NCBI GenBank assembly: GCA_033065855.1 | Contig: JAVXUO010000997.1 | Location: forward strand, 1-64,000 | Length of the DNA stretch: 64,000 bases | Origin: Escallonia rubra | Lineage: Eukaryota > Streptophyta > Magnoliopsida > Escalloniales > Escalloniaceae | Direction of reading: 5' to 3' | In this document: positions 28,963 through 41,009 of the stretch, piece by piece | Numbering within the stretch: position 1 is the stretch's first letter | How the letters are laid out: every line of letters starts with the position of its first letter | Translations under genes and position numbers: made by a program | The notes under the pieces: model-generated | Told to the model about the DNA's origin: nothing | Database searches by the model: none | The model's input: the letters and a program-made list of their open reading frames with translations, nothing else

Positions 28963-30290
28963 CTCATCTTGGGCATAGTTTTGATTCATCAATTGCATTC
29001 AAAGCTCTCTTATCTTTCATATTCTCAAAGATCAAAGCAATTGTTCAATCTCTCTTGGTTTTCATTGATTTCTCATCCATTTCAAGAGAGCATTTATTGT
29101 GAGCTTACATTTGAGAGATATACACTTTCATAAGTCATCATACACTCATCTCTCTTGTTCTAGTACTTCAACTTGTACTCATCTACTTATTGAGAGTGAA
29201 ATCTTGTACACATTTCTTCATCTAAAGGTTCTTGTATCAAAGCTTGGGGTTGTCAAGCTTTGGAGCTTTGGGTTTGTCAAAGCTTGTTCTTGATGTGGGC
29301 ATAGCATCAAGGGATTGTAAGAGGTTCGATCTTGACCCGTAAGGAAGATCATACTAGTGGATTCTAGGGCCTTTCAAGGGACTTCCTTGAAGGGGTGGAC
29401 GTAGGCTTGTGGGTATATCAAGCCGAACCATTTAATTCTCCTTGTCAAGTATCTCTAAACCCTTCTCTCTTTACATTATCGTTTTACATTTGTGTTGAGA
29501 TTGGTTGTTTGCTTATTTGAGTTATTGAGATTGAGGTTTGTTATTTGTTAATTTTTAAAGTAGTCTTAAAACCTTATTCACCCCCCCCTCTAGGGTTATT
29601 TTATTGGTTTCAACTACCACAACCACTACTATCATCAATAGATCGTCGTCATTGCTTCCCTGGCATACCACTACTACTACCACCAACACCATCAATGGCA
29701 CCACCACCGTCCTCGTTAATACCATTACAGATGGTGCGGTTGCATCAACCCTACCACAAGTAATATGTTTGTTATCACCACCACCACAATCGGCTCTGTT
29801 GCCGCCGCCATGACTACTATTGCTAACAACCCACTAGTGACACCTGGACACCACCACTACCACCAGACCTCGTTACAGTCACTAGATCGTCGATCGCCTC
29901 ACTCTCTTCACCGTTGATACCACACTACCAACACCACCGCCATTGATGCCACAAGACCACCATCGTCCTCTTTATTGTTGTCACTGTAACTTATGTCACC
30001 AACATTACCACTAATTATGTCTTGGTACCACTAGCACCGTTACTAATGGTGCCATCACTAGATTGCCTCATCACCTCCACCACCACCACCACTGTCATTG
30101 TTGGCTACCGCCAATGCTACACCCCCATCAACAGTGTTGTTGAGGCCACCACCATTACTACTGTCATAATCCCTATCACTAGTTACGCTTCAATACCACC
30201 ACCATCACCACCACTACTATTGTTACCATTACTTGACCACCCCAGCACTTTCACTGTCAATGCCGCTACCTTTTGTCACTTTAGATTACT

Positions 30291-31536
30291 TTTGAATAAG
30301 TGATATATCTTTAGAAGTCTTTTGGGTTAATCATCAAGTTTAGAGAAATAAGGATTAGTCTTTTGGTGTTTCATCAGTAAAAGGAGCTTGGTCTAAAGAT
30401 TTGAAGCATTTCTAATCCTATAACAAGTACTTCTACACAAGTATTAGAGAGGTTTTGGATTGCCTACGACGTAAGTAATGGATTCATACCAAATAATAGT
30501 TGCTTATTTGTTGGAGGTTAGTAGTAGTTATGCGAACATCTCATTGCTTTGCTATTTGTAAGAGGTAACGGATATATATATATACACACATATAAAAACA
30601 TATAAACATATGTGGAATAGAGGCCTTATAACTATTTGCTTTGAACCCAAAGGGGGGACGGAGTTGGCAAGGGGCCTCGAGAAGTGACCTCGAGGTCTCG
30701 AGTTCGATCCCCCCCCCCCCCCCGGTTATATATATGAAATGTAATTCTCACAAATTTTCAAAAAAAAAAAAAAAAACTATTTGCTTTGTTTTTTTCTTTT
30801 CTTTAATCTTGCAACTTTGAGTTTGGCTTATCATTTTGGCTTCATTTTGCTAATTGTTTGCTTCCCAATTTTCATCATTTATACTGCAAATTCAATTGCT
30901 TAAACCTGATTTCTACCTTTTAAGGTTGTTGACCTCTCAAGCATTTGCTAATCTCATAAACCATTCTAGCTCCCAACGGTTACATCGACGGTCATGAACA
31001 TTGCTTCTTTGGTACATGGAAGATGAAACACTCCACAATTATACGGTAGTTGCATATAACTGAGGCAATGTGTCGGTCTGATAATTTTCTTTATGTTCCC
31101 AAATATCTCTATTTATAAGTAAACCATTTTAAATTTTGACACCTCACTTTTTGGGCATTCAGATTTTTAGAAACTTATGGTATTTACTTAAGGCTATGCA
31201 TGATTTCCTTTTCGTTTTCAGTTTTTTTTTTTAATTTTGTAAACTGGAGAAAAAAATGTGTTTGGCACACAGTTTTCATTTTTTTTCCTTCAGTTTTGAA
31301 AATCAGTTTTTAAGACAGGGCTGTTTTTGAAAACTACCATTTAGAAATTTTGAGTTTTCATTTTGAGACCATCACCACCACCAAAGAAAAAACTCAAAAT
31401 AAGAAAGGACAATCAAACACTTAAAAGAAAAAAAATTAAAAATAAAAACCGGGTAATCAAACACCCATTTATTTTTTTGGAAACAAAAAATAAAAAATGG
31501 AAGTGATTTCAAACGCTACCTTAAATTTGTAATTTC
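30291..31536. other. Intergenic sequence left of the CACTA element
   Basis: AT-rich, with a 17-C homopolymer at about 30707-30723, A-runs and a TTTTCAGTTTT-rich patch around 31220-31500 that is partly inverted. No gene was seen. Confidence 0.4.
30650..30770 (+). mobile_element. SINE-like repeat with tRNA B-box
   Basis: GGAGTTGGCAAGGGGCCTCG resembles a tRNA-type A box region and TCTCGAGTTCGATCCCC matches the B-box consensus GGTTCGANTCC; an A-rich tail follows at 30760. It resembles the repeat at 49105-49215. Confidence 0.5.
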
Positions 31537-31930
31537 CACTACAAGGAATAAGGCTTTTAGCGACGGGGAAATCCGTCGCTAAGAGCCTTAAATCCGTCGC
31601 CAAGACTTTTAGCGACGGAACTACTGTCGCTAAAAGTCCATCGTATAAAAGCCCGTAGCTTAAAGTTTTGCGACGGAATTTTAAAATCCGTCGTCTAATA
31701 TTGAACTTTTTGCGACGGATTTTTTTTTATAAATTAGCGACGGAATTTTTGTCGCTAATTCTATTTTACATATTTTAATTCTATTTTCTTTTTTGTGAAA
31801 TTAGCACGGAATATAATTTTTAGCGACGAAATATTCCGTCGCTAAATGAGATTTTTAACGACGGAATATTCTGTCGCTAAAAATCTTAGAATTAAATACA
31901 CTTTTAGCGACGAAATTAATCGGTCTCTAA
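31537..31930. repeat. Left terminal and subterminal repeats of the CACTA element
   Basis: About ten copies of GCGACGGA or TCCGTCGC occur in both orientations within 400 bp, several as snapback pairs such as TTTTAGCGACGGAA near 31608. They are the presumed binding sites of the TNPA-type protein. Confidence 0.85.
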
Positions 31931-32173
31931 AATTCTATTTTTTTTAAATTTCTAATGCCAAAACCTGTAATAAAAAATTCAATCCTCAACAACAACGCAC
32001 AATCCCCAAGACACAAACAACAATATATAATCAACTTTAAAAATGTTTATTATAAAAAAAACTCGTAATGTACAAGCCGGGAACCGGATACAGCCGGTTA
32101 GGGGAGGGGGGAAGAGTACAAGCCGGGCGCGGGGGGGGGGGACAAGTTGGGACTGGGCACAAGAAGCGGCTCA

Positions 32174-33913
32174 TCAGGGGTTGCTGAGTCTTGGATCTGG
32201 ATCCTGCTGATCCGGGGCCGGCTCGGCATGTCCAGCAGGGGTGCCCTGCTGATCCTGCTCCCTGATCATCCTCAACACCACCGTAGCAATGCGCTGGATC
32301 TCCTCCTCGACCAACGGACGCGGAGGAGCCGGTGTCTGTGGAGGGGCAATGGGGGGTGGGGACGCTCCTATCACGGCACGAGCAGTCGTGCTAGGCAGGC
32401 CGCGTATGCGGCCTTTCGGCCGATTGACGACCTCCGGCGTATCCAGCCATCGCTTCAACGCCCCAGTACTCGCACCCGTACTAGTGGACGCTGATGGCTG
32501 TCCGGACTGCTGCTCGGACCCCCTAAGCTGTTCATACGAGGCCTGCAAAAACAGTGATTTAAAGATATGTTAGGGCATTAATTAACACAACATACATTGA
32601 GGATAAAAAGACAAAAAATTAACAACTTAAACAAATTGACTTACATCGATCCGCCGGGCAATATCCGAAACATAGTCGCCCGCCCGGTGCGCCTCGTCCT
32701 TGTCCTTCTTCCGCACGTGCGTCTGATTATACGTCAGAGCTATGACCTCATCCTCCTCCAGATCTGGGTTCTGGACCGCATTCATGTGTCGGACGATGTC
32801 GTGTGCCACCGACCCCCCCGTGTGCGTCGGATCTCTGTTCTATCTGTTCTCGGCCCCGCTCTTACTCTTGGCATCCCAGCTTGGATCCGCAGCCCACCTA
32901 TCTATCATCTCCCCCCATACAGTCAGAGATATCCAATGTGGGGGATATGTCTTCATCTCCGTCATCGGGGGACCCTCGGGCAACATCTTCTTCCCCCGGT
33001 CTCGTGCATCGTGGAGCCATCGGCAGTAATTCTTGCCGATGTAAGTAAAGAAGGCCTGTCGCCCCAGCACCTGCTGATCAGGCGAGTCAAACGTGAACCC
33101 CTCCTGCAAGGCATTCAATAACACAAATTAATTTAAATACTAAATTTCAATTAAACAAATACAATCGCAGAAAAATACTTCAACGTACCAGCCACTCCTC
33201 CCATAGGGACTCCCTCGCAGCGGCATCCCAGTCCTTCCAGTATAGGCGTGGCTCGAAGAATTGACCCTTCACAAGAATGCCAATCTTCATCCTCGCCTGA
33301 TTCTCCAGGATCCTGCCAAATAAGTAAATAAATAAATTAATACAGTTCAAATATAAATTAACACCCCAAAAGTTTAAATATAAGGCATGATGTGATTTTT
33401 TTTACTTACTGGCCCTCCTGGGTGAGCGTAACTCTCTGTTTACCCTGGGGGTCGATGAGTAACCTGCGTGTCGGGCCACGGGGCCTCGTCGAGATCCTAT
33501 AAAACACAGACATTAATACAGTTCAAATATACTTTATAACTAAGGCTAGCAAAAATGTATTAAACACCGTTATCAACTATACCTGAGGTAGAACCCACGG
33601 AAGAAAGAGAATCAACGCGCGTGTGGGATGAATCTGCGTCGGGCTGGGGCGACGGTTAGGGCTGGGGCTGGAGCTAGGGCCCCGTCTGCTGTACGCGAGC
33701 ACTCTGTGACTCTTCATCAGTGGGCAATGATGCGGTGGGACTCACCAGGGAGGAAGCAGCTCGGCATCCAACCCGATCACGAATAGCCCGTATCCTATCC
33801 ATATCTGACTTCGTATAGATAAATTGCAAAGACATTAACACATTAAAAACAATAATTTGGCAGAAATCATCATCGGCACTATATATATGAACGGAGGTGC
33901 AAAAACACATCAA
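32174..33913 (-). pseudogene. TNPA-like CACTA transposase (Transposase_24-type), broken
   Basis: Minus-strand segments join into one plausible spliced product: 33497-33412 (RPRGPTRRLLIDPQGK), 33318-33189 (ILVKGQFFEPRLYWKDWD), 33124-32840 (EGFTFDSPDQQ, NYCRWLHDARDRGKKMLP), 32839-32640 (HTGGSVAHDIVRHMN) and 32548-32174 with a Pro/Ser-rich tail. The pattern RGPTR..K, W.EF..LF, HTGGS matches plant Ptta/En/Spm transposases, which bind subterminal repeats. An in-frame TAG at 32840-32842 separates GAENR from NRDPTHTGGS. Upstream, 33913-33674 may hold a first exon. Exon borders are approximate. Confidence 0.7.
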
Positions 33914-33954
33914 TATGAACGGAGGTGCAAAAACACATCAATATGAACCAAGTT
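33872..33954. repeat. Short tandem repeat, 28-bp unit
   Basis: ATATGAACGGAGGTGCAAAA followed by ACACATCA occurs twice in a row, with the start of a third copy (ATATGAACC). Confidence 0.85.
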
Positions 33955-33999
33955 CTAAAATGTTACTACATTTTTTCCGTGATGTTACAACATTACAAG

Positions 34000-36900
34000 T
34001 CAATCATTTTCAGTTTGGGAATCATCATCATCTTCATCACTAGACTCGTCGTCCTCTTCTTCGTGGGACTCGTCGTCCTCTTCATCTTCTAATTCATCCT
34101 CTTCATCAGTAGACTCAGTCACATCATCTCCAACACTTTCCACGCTTTCCGCGTCATCATCTACGACTTCTTCTCATACATGAAGTGTTGTTGGAAGAGG
34201 AAGATCGTCCTCCTCGTTGTTGACCTCAACAGGTAACAAGACATGTGGTTGGTCGGCTTGAAAGGTGTCTAGCTCACTGTCATATGTCACGGGAAATTTC
34301 TTGGACTTGATAATTGTATACCAATGAGATTTGGGATTGGCGACGTCCTCCGCGTAAAAGACTTGTACAGCTTGACTAGCAAACACAAATGGCTCGTCTG
34401 ATGCAAGTCTTGACTTGACATTGACATCTACAATCCCTTGAGAGCTAACACGGATTCCTCTACTGCATGTGACATCGAACCACGTACACTTGAACATTAC
34501 CAGGCGGTTTTGGGAACCCAGATATGTTAGCTCAACAATCTCATCTAGCTCTCCGTAAAAGTCCATGCAATTCTCGGCATAACAGTCGCCGTTGACCAAG
34601 ACTCCACTGTTTTGGGTTTGTTTTGTTCGGTCATCATCTTTTACGTTAAACCTAAACCCGTTGATGATATAGCCTCCATGACAGGATGCTTGTTTGTTAG
34701 GGCCTTGAGCTAGTAATTTCAAGCAGGAGGCCACTGGTCTATCCATTGACTGAACCTATTGTAGATGACGGTAAAAATTAAGGATAAATCAGTATACTAA
34801 TTGGCCACATAACTGTATATAACACATAATATAATTTTGTTAAAGACATACACGCCTTCTGAACCACTGTACAAATTGTGATTTCCGATGAGATTCAAGT
34901 CCAGCGGGATCAGTGATTAAAGATTCCGCATCGAACTCACTGCAAACCAATATAGTTGACTCGCTTATCACACACTTTCAATTATGTACAACAATGTAAG
35001 TGAATTAAGACATTAACTTACTCAACGAATACCGTCATCGTAATTTAGAAGGACATATATTGTTGCAGCACTGTACTCTTCATCTGTTAGCCATCGAGTA
35101 TACGTTCGGCCGAACGGACTACCTGACTGCTTGAATATTGACAATTGCCCTTCCAAATTTGTGCTTGATCCGGGGTCATTTCGGCCTAGTTGATTTAACC
35201 TTGTATCAACATCAGGCCCGAAATATTGACTACAAAAGTTTACAAACTCTTCCATTACGTAAGCCTCCGCAATTGAGCCCTCAACCCGAGCCTTATTGCA
35301 GACTTTTTTCTTTAAATGGAACATGAACCTAGAAGTTTAGCGAATCGAGTTAGGTGGAATATCAATGATAATAGGTGTCGCATTAAGTGTAAACGAACAA
35401 CTGTAACAATTTAAAGATTACCTCTCGAAGGGATACATCCACCGATATTGCACGGGTCCACCCATCTTAGCTTCATATGCCAAGTGAACAGGCAGATGCT
35501 CCATTGAATCAAAGAATGAAGGTGGGAAGATTTTCTCCAGCTTGCAAATCGTCACCACAATGTTCTTCTCAAGCACTTCCATGTTACTCACCCGGATCGT
35601 AGAAGAACATATATCTTAAAAGAAATGAGATAATTCAGTCAAAGTCTCGCAAACAACCCGTTGCAACAGTCCCCAGAAGGCAATATGAATGAATCTCTCC
35701 ATGAATACGTGGCAGTCGTGACTATTCATCCCTTGGAACTTGCATTCCAATACATTGCAACAACGAGATATGTTGGACACAAACCCATCCGGAAGTTTCA
35801 AATTCTTAACCCACTGATAGACTTTCTCCACTTGTTTCTTGTTTAGACAGTAAGATGCTTTTGGAAGTTTCGTCCTCCCGCTGATTGTCCGAGGATGCAA
35901 TTCACGGCGTACACCTAACTGTTGTAGATCCCTTTGACTTTAAGGTGATCTTTCGATTTCCCTTTGACATTCATCACTGTGTTGAACACATTGTCAAAAA
36001 CTTTCTTCTCAATATGCATCACATCCATGTTGTTTCGAATAACGAGCGTCCTCCAGTAGGCTAATTCCCAAAAGACAAAATTTTCTCCAGTTGTGCTCTT
36101 TTCTGTCCCTTGGAATCTTCTGATCTGGCACACCATTGCCATGTGCTATGTCAGTATCAAGTGCCTCCAGGTGTGAGAGCACTTCTTCACCAGATGGGTA
36201 GTCCAGTGTGACAACCTCACGCTCGATTGTCCCGTCAAATTTATCCTTCTGCCTACGAAACTGATGGCCCGGTGGCAAAAGCTTACGGTGACATCTGAAC
36301 CACGTGGGCTTTTCGCCATGCTTTAACGTATGACCGGGGTTCATGCCCATACAAGCAGGGCATGCTAGCTTCCCATGTGTGCTCCAACCACACGTCATTC
36401 CCAATACGGGGAAATCATGTATAGTCCACATCAAAGCAGCCCTCATCTGAAAATTTTGTTTAAGGGATGCATCATATGTTTTGAGTCCCTGATTCCATAA
36501 CTGTTTTAACTCATCAATCAACGGCCTTAAATACACATCTATGTCCTTGCCGGGACTCTTCGGCCCCGAAATAAGCAACGACAAGAACATGTACAGCTTC
36601 TTCATGCACATGCCTGGTGGAAGGTTGTACGAGACAATAATAACAGGCCAACATGAGTAAGGCGTGGTAGACTGACCGAAATGGTTGAACCCATCGATTG
36701 CAAGACAAAGTCTAACATTCCGAACCTCCTGAGCAAAGACTGGATGCCTGCAGTCAAACTCCTTCCACGCCTTTCCATCAGTTGGGTGTGTCAGCACATC
36801 GGCATCGTTGCTACGAGTCTCACGGTGAGCCCTCATATGTTCAGCCGTATTGGAGGAGTAGTACATTCTCTAAAGCCGTGGTGTGACCGGGAAATATTGC

Positions 36901-37663
36901 AATATCTTCCGTGCAATGTTTTTCTTCTTCCCTTTGTCCGGTTTGTACCTCGAATGATCAAATACTGGACATCGTGATAAGTCCTTATTCTCTTTCCAGA
37001 ATAATACACAATTGTTATTACACGCATCTATCCGCTCATAACTCAGCCCAAATTTCCTCATCATCTTCTTCGCGTCATAGTACGACGGCGGTAGCTTTTC
37101 ACTTTTAGGCAGAATTTCTTTGATTAAGGTAACAAACTCGTTAAAACCTTCTCACTCGGCCCGTGGTCTGATTTCAACTATAATAACCTACTAACCGCAG
37201 ACAGCTATGTGTGTTTCGAAGCTCCATCCCACAGCGTCTTTTCTGCAACTCTCAACAACTCATAAAACTGATGAGCCCCCTCGTTCGGCGATTGGGGACT
37301 GTCGTCACCACCGTCGTTACCCCAGTAAACATTAGCATGCCCAGTATCCATAATCATATCTCAGTAATCATACTGTGACTCCTCCCTAACTTCAATTTGA
37401 CTAGCCGGGCTGGACGACAATACTATCGTTTTCCTGTGCTGCGTCCACCTTGTGTATCCACCCAAAAAACCGTACCGACGAAGATGCCATTTTACTTCAA
37501 TTCTTTTTCTCCAATGCAACAACTCACATCTACCGCACGGACACCTTATCTTATCAAGGTCAACATGTGCAGGATGCGCGTAAGCGAAGTCAAGAAATTC
37601 GTCAACGCGACACTCAAAATCGTCAGCATTCTTCATTTTCATCCAACTTCGATCGACCGACAT
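34000..37663 (-). pseudogene. TNPD-like CACTA transposase (Transposase_21), broken by stops and a frameshift
   Basis: The product begins with MSVDRSWMKMKN and an IRCPCGRC motif (Transpos_assoc-type zinc region, 37663-37361). Then come YFPVTPRL (to 36873), YYSSNTAEHMRAHRE and the catalytic Transposase_21 core (36866-36009: AIDGFNHFG, WPVIIVSYNLPP, HGKLACPACM, GHQFRRQKDKFDG). Next are MDVMHIEKKVFDNV (36142-35915), the DUF4218-type NSHDCHVFMER (35900-35616), 35324-35022, a DUF4216-type region (34746-34177) and an acidic Asp/Glu tail (34173-34003). The family supplies the catalytic transposase. Lesions: TAG at 36870-36872, a frameshift near 36090 (MHIEKKV is in another frame), and TGA at 34174-34176 with the acidic tail in frame beyond it. 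Introns lie between the later segments. Confidence 0.85.
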
Positions 37664-37914
37664 GACGACTGAATTATCGCACTGTATACCACCTTCAATT
37701 ATGACCAATCATTAGGCGGGGTCAATGTAAATATGAATGCATGAATGTGACAACATGTCTATATATTTCCCATCCATTCTCTAATAGATAGTGGTCATAT
37801 CCCATTCAGAAAAGCACATGTTTATAAAGCAGTGAACAACTCATGCTTAGTCCTATGTCTGCGAAAAATTCGGCAGCACCTCCCCGCATTTCTCCAAGTA
37901 CACGACATCAATTA

Positions 37915-37971
37915 GGTGTTCTAACATTCATCTAACCTTGCCTTGCAAGGTTTGACGGATGTTAGAACACC
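37915..37971. repeat. 57-bp hairpin upstream of the TNPD-like gene
   Basis: GGTGTTCTAACAT and ATGTTAGAACACC are perfect 13-bp inverted arms; inside, AACCTTG and CAAGGTT pair again. It sits about 250 bp upstream of the TNPD-like start codon and could be a nested foldback or a regulatory structure. Confidence 0.85.
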
Positions 37972-38349
37972 AGATCTGTATGCACCCGGAGAAACACATG
38001 AGAACGTGTACCAAATATCCACGACATAGAACAAAGAGCATGAGTTGAAACACGGTTTTATAAACACGTAGCTTTTCCAAATTGTCCAAACTGGACATCC
38101 AAAGGTTCATTACAAAGCATTACTTTTAATGAGTACATTTGAATGGGAACTAAGGGTTTTTATGCATGCATGCGTTCAGAAATTGATAACATATGTAAGA
38201 ATCTTTCCGAAATATCAAAACTGCAGAAAGATTGTTGCATATGTTACCAATTCCACTTTAAATAGAATTCGTGTTGCCAACCATCTCGTTGCCAATGGAC
38301 TTCGCAAAACAACAACTAATATAAAAAATGCAGAGGTTATAAACAACGA

Positions 38350-39130
38350 GTAATTGCCCCATCTCTGGGCTAATTAGTGTTAATGAGGATTACCTTGGGC
38401 TAATTATAGCTAATTAGGGTTGATTAGGAGTAATTAGAGTTATTTTGAGCTAATAGTCGGGTTTAATTGTGCGGAGTAGTGTTGATTAGTCCTAATTAGG
38501 GCTAATTACACTTAATTGGATTATGTTAGGGCTAATTAGTGTAAATGAGGATTACCTTGGGCTAATTATAGCTAATTAGGGTTGATTATGAGTAATTAGG
38601 ATTATTTTGAGCTAATAGCCGGGTTTAATTGTGCGGAGTAGTGTTGATTAGTCCTAATTAGAGCTAATTAGGCTTTATTGGGTTATGTTAGGGCTAATTA
38701 GATTTAATGAGGATTACCTTTGGCTAATTATAGCTAATTAGGGTTGATTAGGACTATTTATGGTTATTTTGAGCTAATAGCCGAGTTTAATTGTGCGGAG
38801 TAGTGTTGATTAGTCCTAATTAGGGCTAATTAGACTTAATTGGGTTGTTAGACTTAATTACGACTAATTAGGTGCGTAATCAGAGTTTAGTTACATTTTA
38901 GGGTTTAATTAATCTAATCACGGGTCTACAAGATATGAGTAATTAGGGCTAGTTAGGGTTTAATTTGGGCTGATTAGTGTTAATTAGGATCAATTTGGGG
39001 TAATTACAGCTAATTTAATTTTCATTGGGTTCTTAGGGTTAATTAAAACTAATTAGGCTCGTTAGAGGTAATGAGGGTTAATTGGGTTCATTAGGGTTAA
39101 TCGGGACTAATTAGGGCTAATTATAGCCAG
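38350..39130. repeat. Minisatellite of GGGCTAATTA units with a 162-bp higher-order period
   Basis: The 11-mer GTGCGGAGTAG recurs at 38469, 38631 and 38793, exactly 162 bp apart, within three long copies. Each copy is itself made of roughly 10-bp TAATTAGGG(C/T) units. From 38870 to 39130 only the short units remain. No ORF. Confidence 0.9.
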
Positions 39131-39312
39131 TGCTAGAGCCACGATGAGATTCTAAGGGGTGCTAAAAATGTCGCGTTAACCTATTTAACCTAAATTCAAC
39201 AACCAATCATTCAACTAATTCACAGATATCTCAATTCAAATGGGTCCCATCCTCCATCAACAATCTCAATTCTCAATGCACAGTCAACAATCTCAATTTC
39301 CAATACCTCATA

Positions 39313-40127
39313 TAGGATGTCGGTATGGTGTCCGACACCTCCGGACATGTCCGAACACATTGATTTATTTTTTAAATGCCGGACATTGTGTCCCTCACCC
39401 CTTGAAGAGGTGTCGGATACCCACTGAAGAGGTGTCCACAAGTATAAAGCCAAAATATGACATTTCGGTGTCGGTGTCGATCGGACGCGGTGTCCGTGAC
39501 TTACCGACACCTCATCGACAGCGGTGTCCGAAGACATTGATTTATTTTTTAATTGTCGAACACCGTATCAGACACCCACTGAAGAGGTGTCAGACACCCA
39601 CTGAAGAGGTGTCCACAAGTATAAAGCCAAAATGTGACATTTTGGTGTCGGTGTTGATCGGACACGGTGTCAGTGACCTACCGACACCTTATCGACACAT
39701 CCAGACACGTGTCGGACGCCTCCGAACACGTGTCCGACACCTCTCAGCGGTGTCCGAAGACATTGATTTATTTTTTAATTGTCGAACACCGTGTCAGACA
39801 CCCATTGAAGAGGTGTCCACAAGTATAAAGCCAAAATGTGACATTTCGGTGTCGGTGTCGATCGGTCGCGGTGTTCGTGCCTACCGACACCTCAACACCT
39901 CATCGACACATTCGGACATGTGTCGGACACCTCTGGACACGTGTCAGACACTTCTCAGCGGTGTCCAAAGACATTGATTTATTTTTTAATTGTCGGACAC
40001 CGTGTCAGACACCCATTGAAGAGGTGGCGGACACCCATTGAAGAGGTGTCAACAAGTATAAAACCAAAATATGATATTTCAGTGTCGGTGTCAATCGGAC
40101 GCGGTGTTCGTATCAGTGCTACCTAAC
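39313..40127. repeat. Array of GTGTCGGACACC-type repeats, four diverged units
   Basis: CATTGATTTATTTTTTAA recurs at 39358, 39535, 39761 and 39972 (spacings 177, 226, 211). Each is followed by TGTCGGACACC variants, CACTGAAGAGGTGTCCACAAG and AAGCCAAAATGTGACATTT. Many GTGTC/GACAC motifs are palindromic. Outer edges (TATAGGATGTCGGTA and TCAGTGCTACCTAAC) are weakly inverted, so it may be one nested element. Confidence 0.8.
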
Positions 40128-40560
40128 AGTATCTCGATCCAATTGGGTCCCATCCTCTGTCAACAATCTCAATTCTCAAATGCTTAATGCAATATAAATT
40201 AATAAAAATCACACTATAAATCCAATTAGATCCCATCCTCCGTCAACAATCTCAATTCTCAATTCTCAATTGCCAAATGCTCAATGCAATAAAAAATAAT
40301 AAAAATCACACATTCAATCCAATTAGGTCCCATCCTCCGTCAACAATCTCAATATCTCAAATGCTCAATGCACAATTAACAATCTAAAATCATCAATTAA
40401 CAACCTAAAATCATCAATTAATAATCTCAATTATCAAATGCACAACTAAAAACCTAAAATCATCAATCAATAATCATAATTCTCAAATGCACAATTAACA
40501 ACCTAAAATTATCAAGAAAATAATCAATGTTCAAATGGAAAAAAATTGTTCAAAATGCAC
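40128..40560. repeat. Diverged tandem repeats of CCATCCTCCGTCAACAATCTC
   Basis: The motif TCCCATCCTC.GTCAACAATC appears at about 40147, 40229 and 40328, separated by CAAATGC.CAATGCAATA segments; a further copy at 39244 lies on the other side of the GTGTCGG array. This suggests the array at 39313-40127 is inserted in, or expanded within, this repeat. Decays to AATCTAAAATCATCAATTAAC units. Confidence 0.75.
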
Positions 40561-41009
40561 ATGTCTGATGCGCTTGAATTATTTTAGCTTTTGGTAAATG
40601 TTTATTTCACTGCATCTACCACTTCTAACAACTTTATCATACATGGGATCATTTCAAATTCACTAAAAGATATAGCCAAAATAAATTCTTAAGGTCAAAA
40701 TTGTTTTTATAAGAATATCATATTAATAATGTATTGTGCATACTATTGTGCATGAAAAGTGAGATTGCATACTATTGTGGTTTGTCCTCACCCTGCCGAT
40801 TCAATCGATGTCTAGTTTTTGCACATCCTCTAGGTCATGTAAGTTTTATGGAAACATTTGCACATGAAATAAATGCATATCTGCTGCTTATTGGCTTTAT
40901 TTTCTTCTTTCTCTATCACATGACGAACATGATTTATAGGTCCCTGATTGCGTCTTCTGCTCATAGTCTTCCAGACATTGGCACCATCAGCAAAAGGTGC
41001 AGAGGTCTA

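Larger units (their letters stand above)
28332..29601 (+). mobile_element. Probable Copia (SIRE/Tork-like) LTR, perhaps a solo LTR
   Basis: The insert contains features of a long plant Copia LTR: TTGATTTTGATGATAA near the left edge, a palindrome-rich U3-like region (28681-28891), a TATA box at 28955, TTGTCAAAGCTTG and CTTGATGTGGGCATAGC motifs, and a right end of CCTTATTCACCCCCCC. No retroviral-type genes follow, so it may be a solo LTR. The 12-mer CTAGGGTTATTT occurs at both edges (28332 and 29590); this is longer than the 5-bp target duplication normal for the class, so the exact ends are uncertain. Confidence 0.55.
28120..30290. repeat. CCACCA/ACCACT-rich degenerate repeat tract, split by an LTR insertion
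   Basis: Long stretches of diverged (CCA)n, (ACT)n and (CAT)n triplets run from about 28125 to 28320 and resume from 29610 to 30290. Spurious frames rich in Thr, Pro or His result. The two parts are of the same composition and are separated by the LTR-like sequence at 28332-29601. They look like one degenerate triplet array. Confidence 0.7.

Noticed and set aside
29545-30303. Pro/Thr-rich frames after the LTR
   Set aside because: Same triplet-repeat tract read in other frames; no conserved start or motif.
30700-30725. Possible G-quadruplex at the 17-C run
   Set aside because: A single homopolymer next to a SINE-like unit; more simply a slippage tract, and its length may be unreliable in the assembly.
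39240-39977. 245-codon open frame in the GTGTCGG array
   Set aside because: The frame is open only because the tandem unit lacks stops in that phase; the repeated GHGVRDLPTP-like text is the repeat itself, not a protein family.
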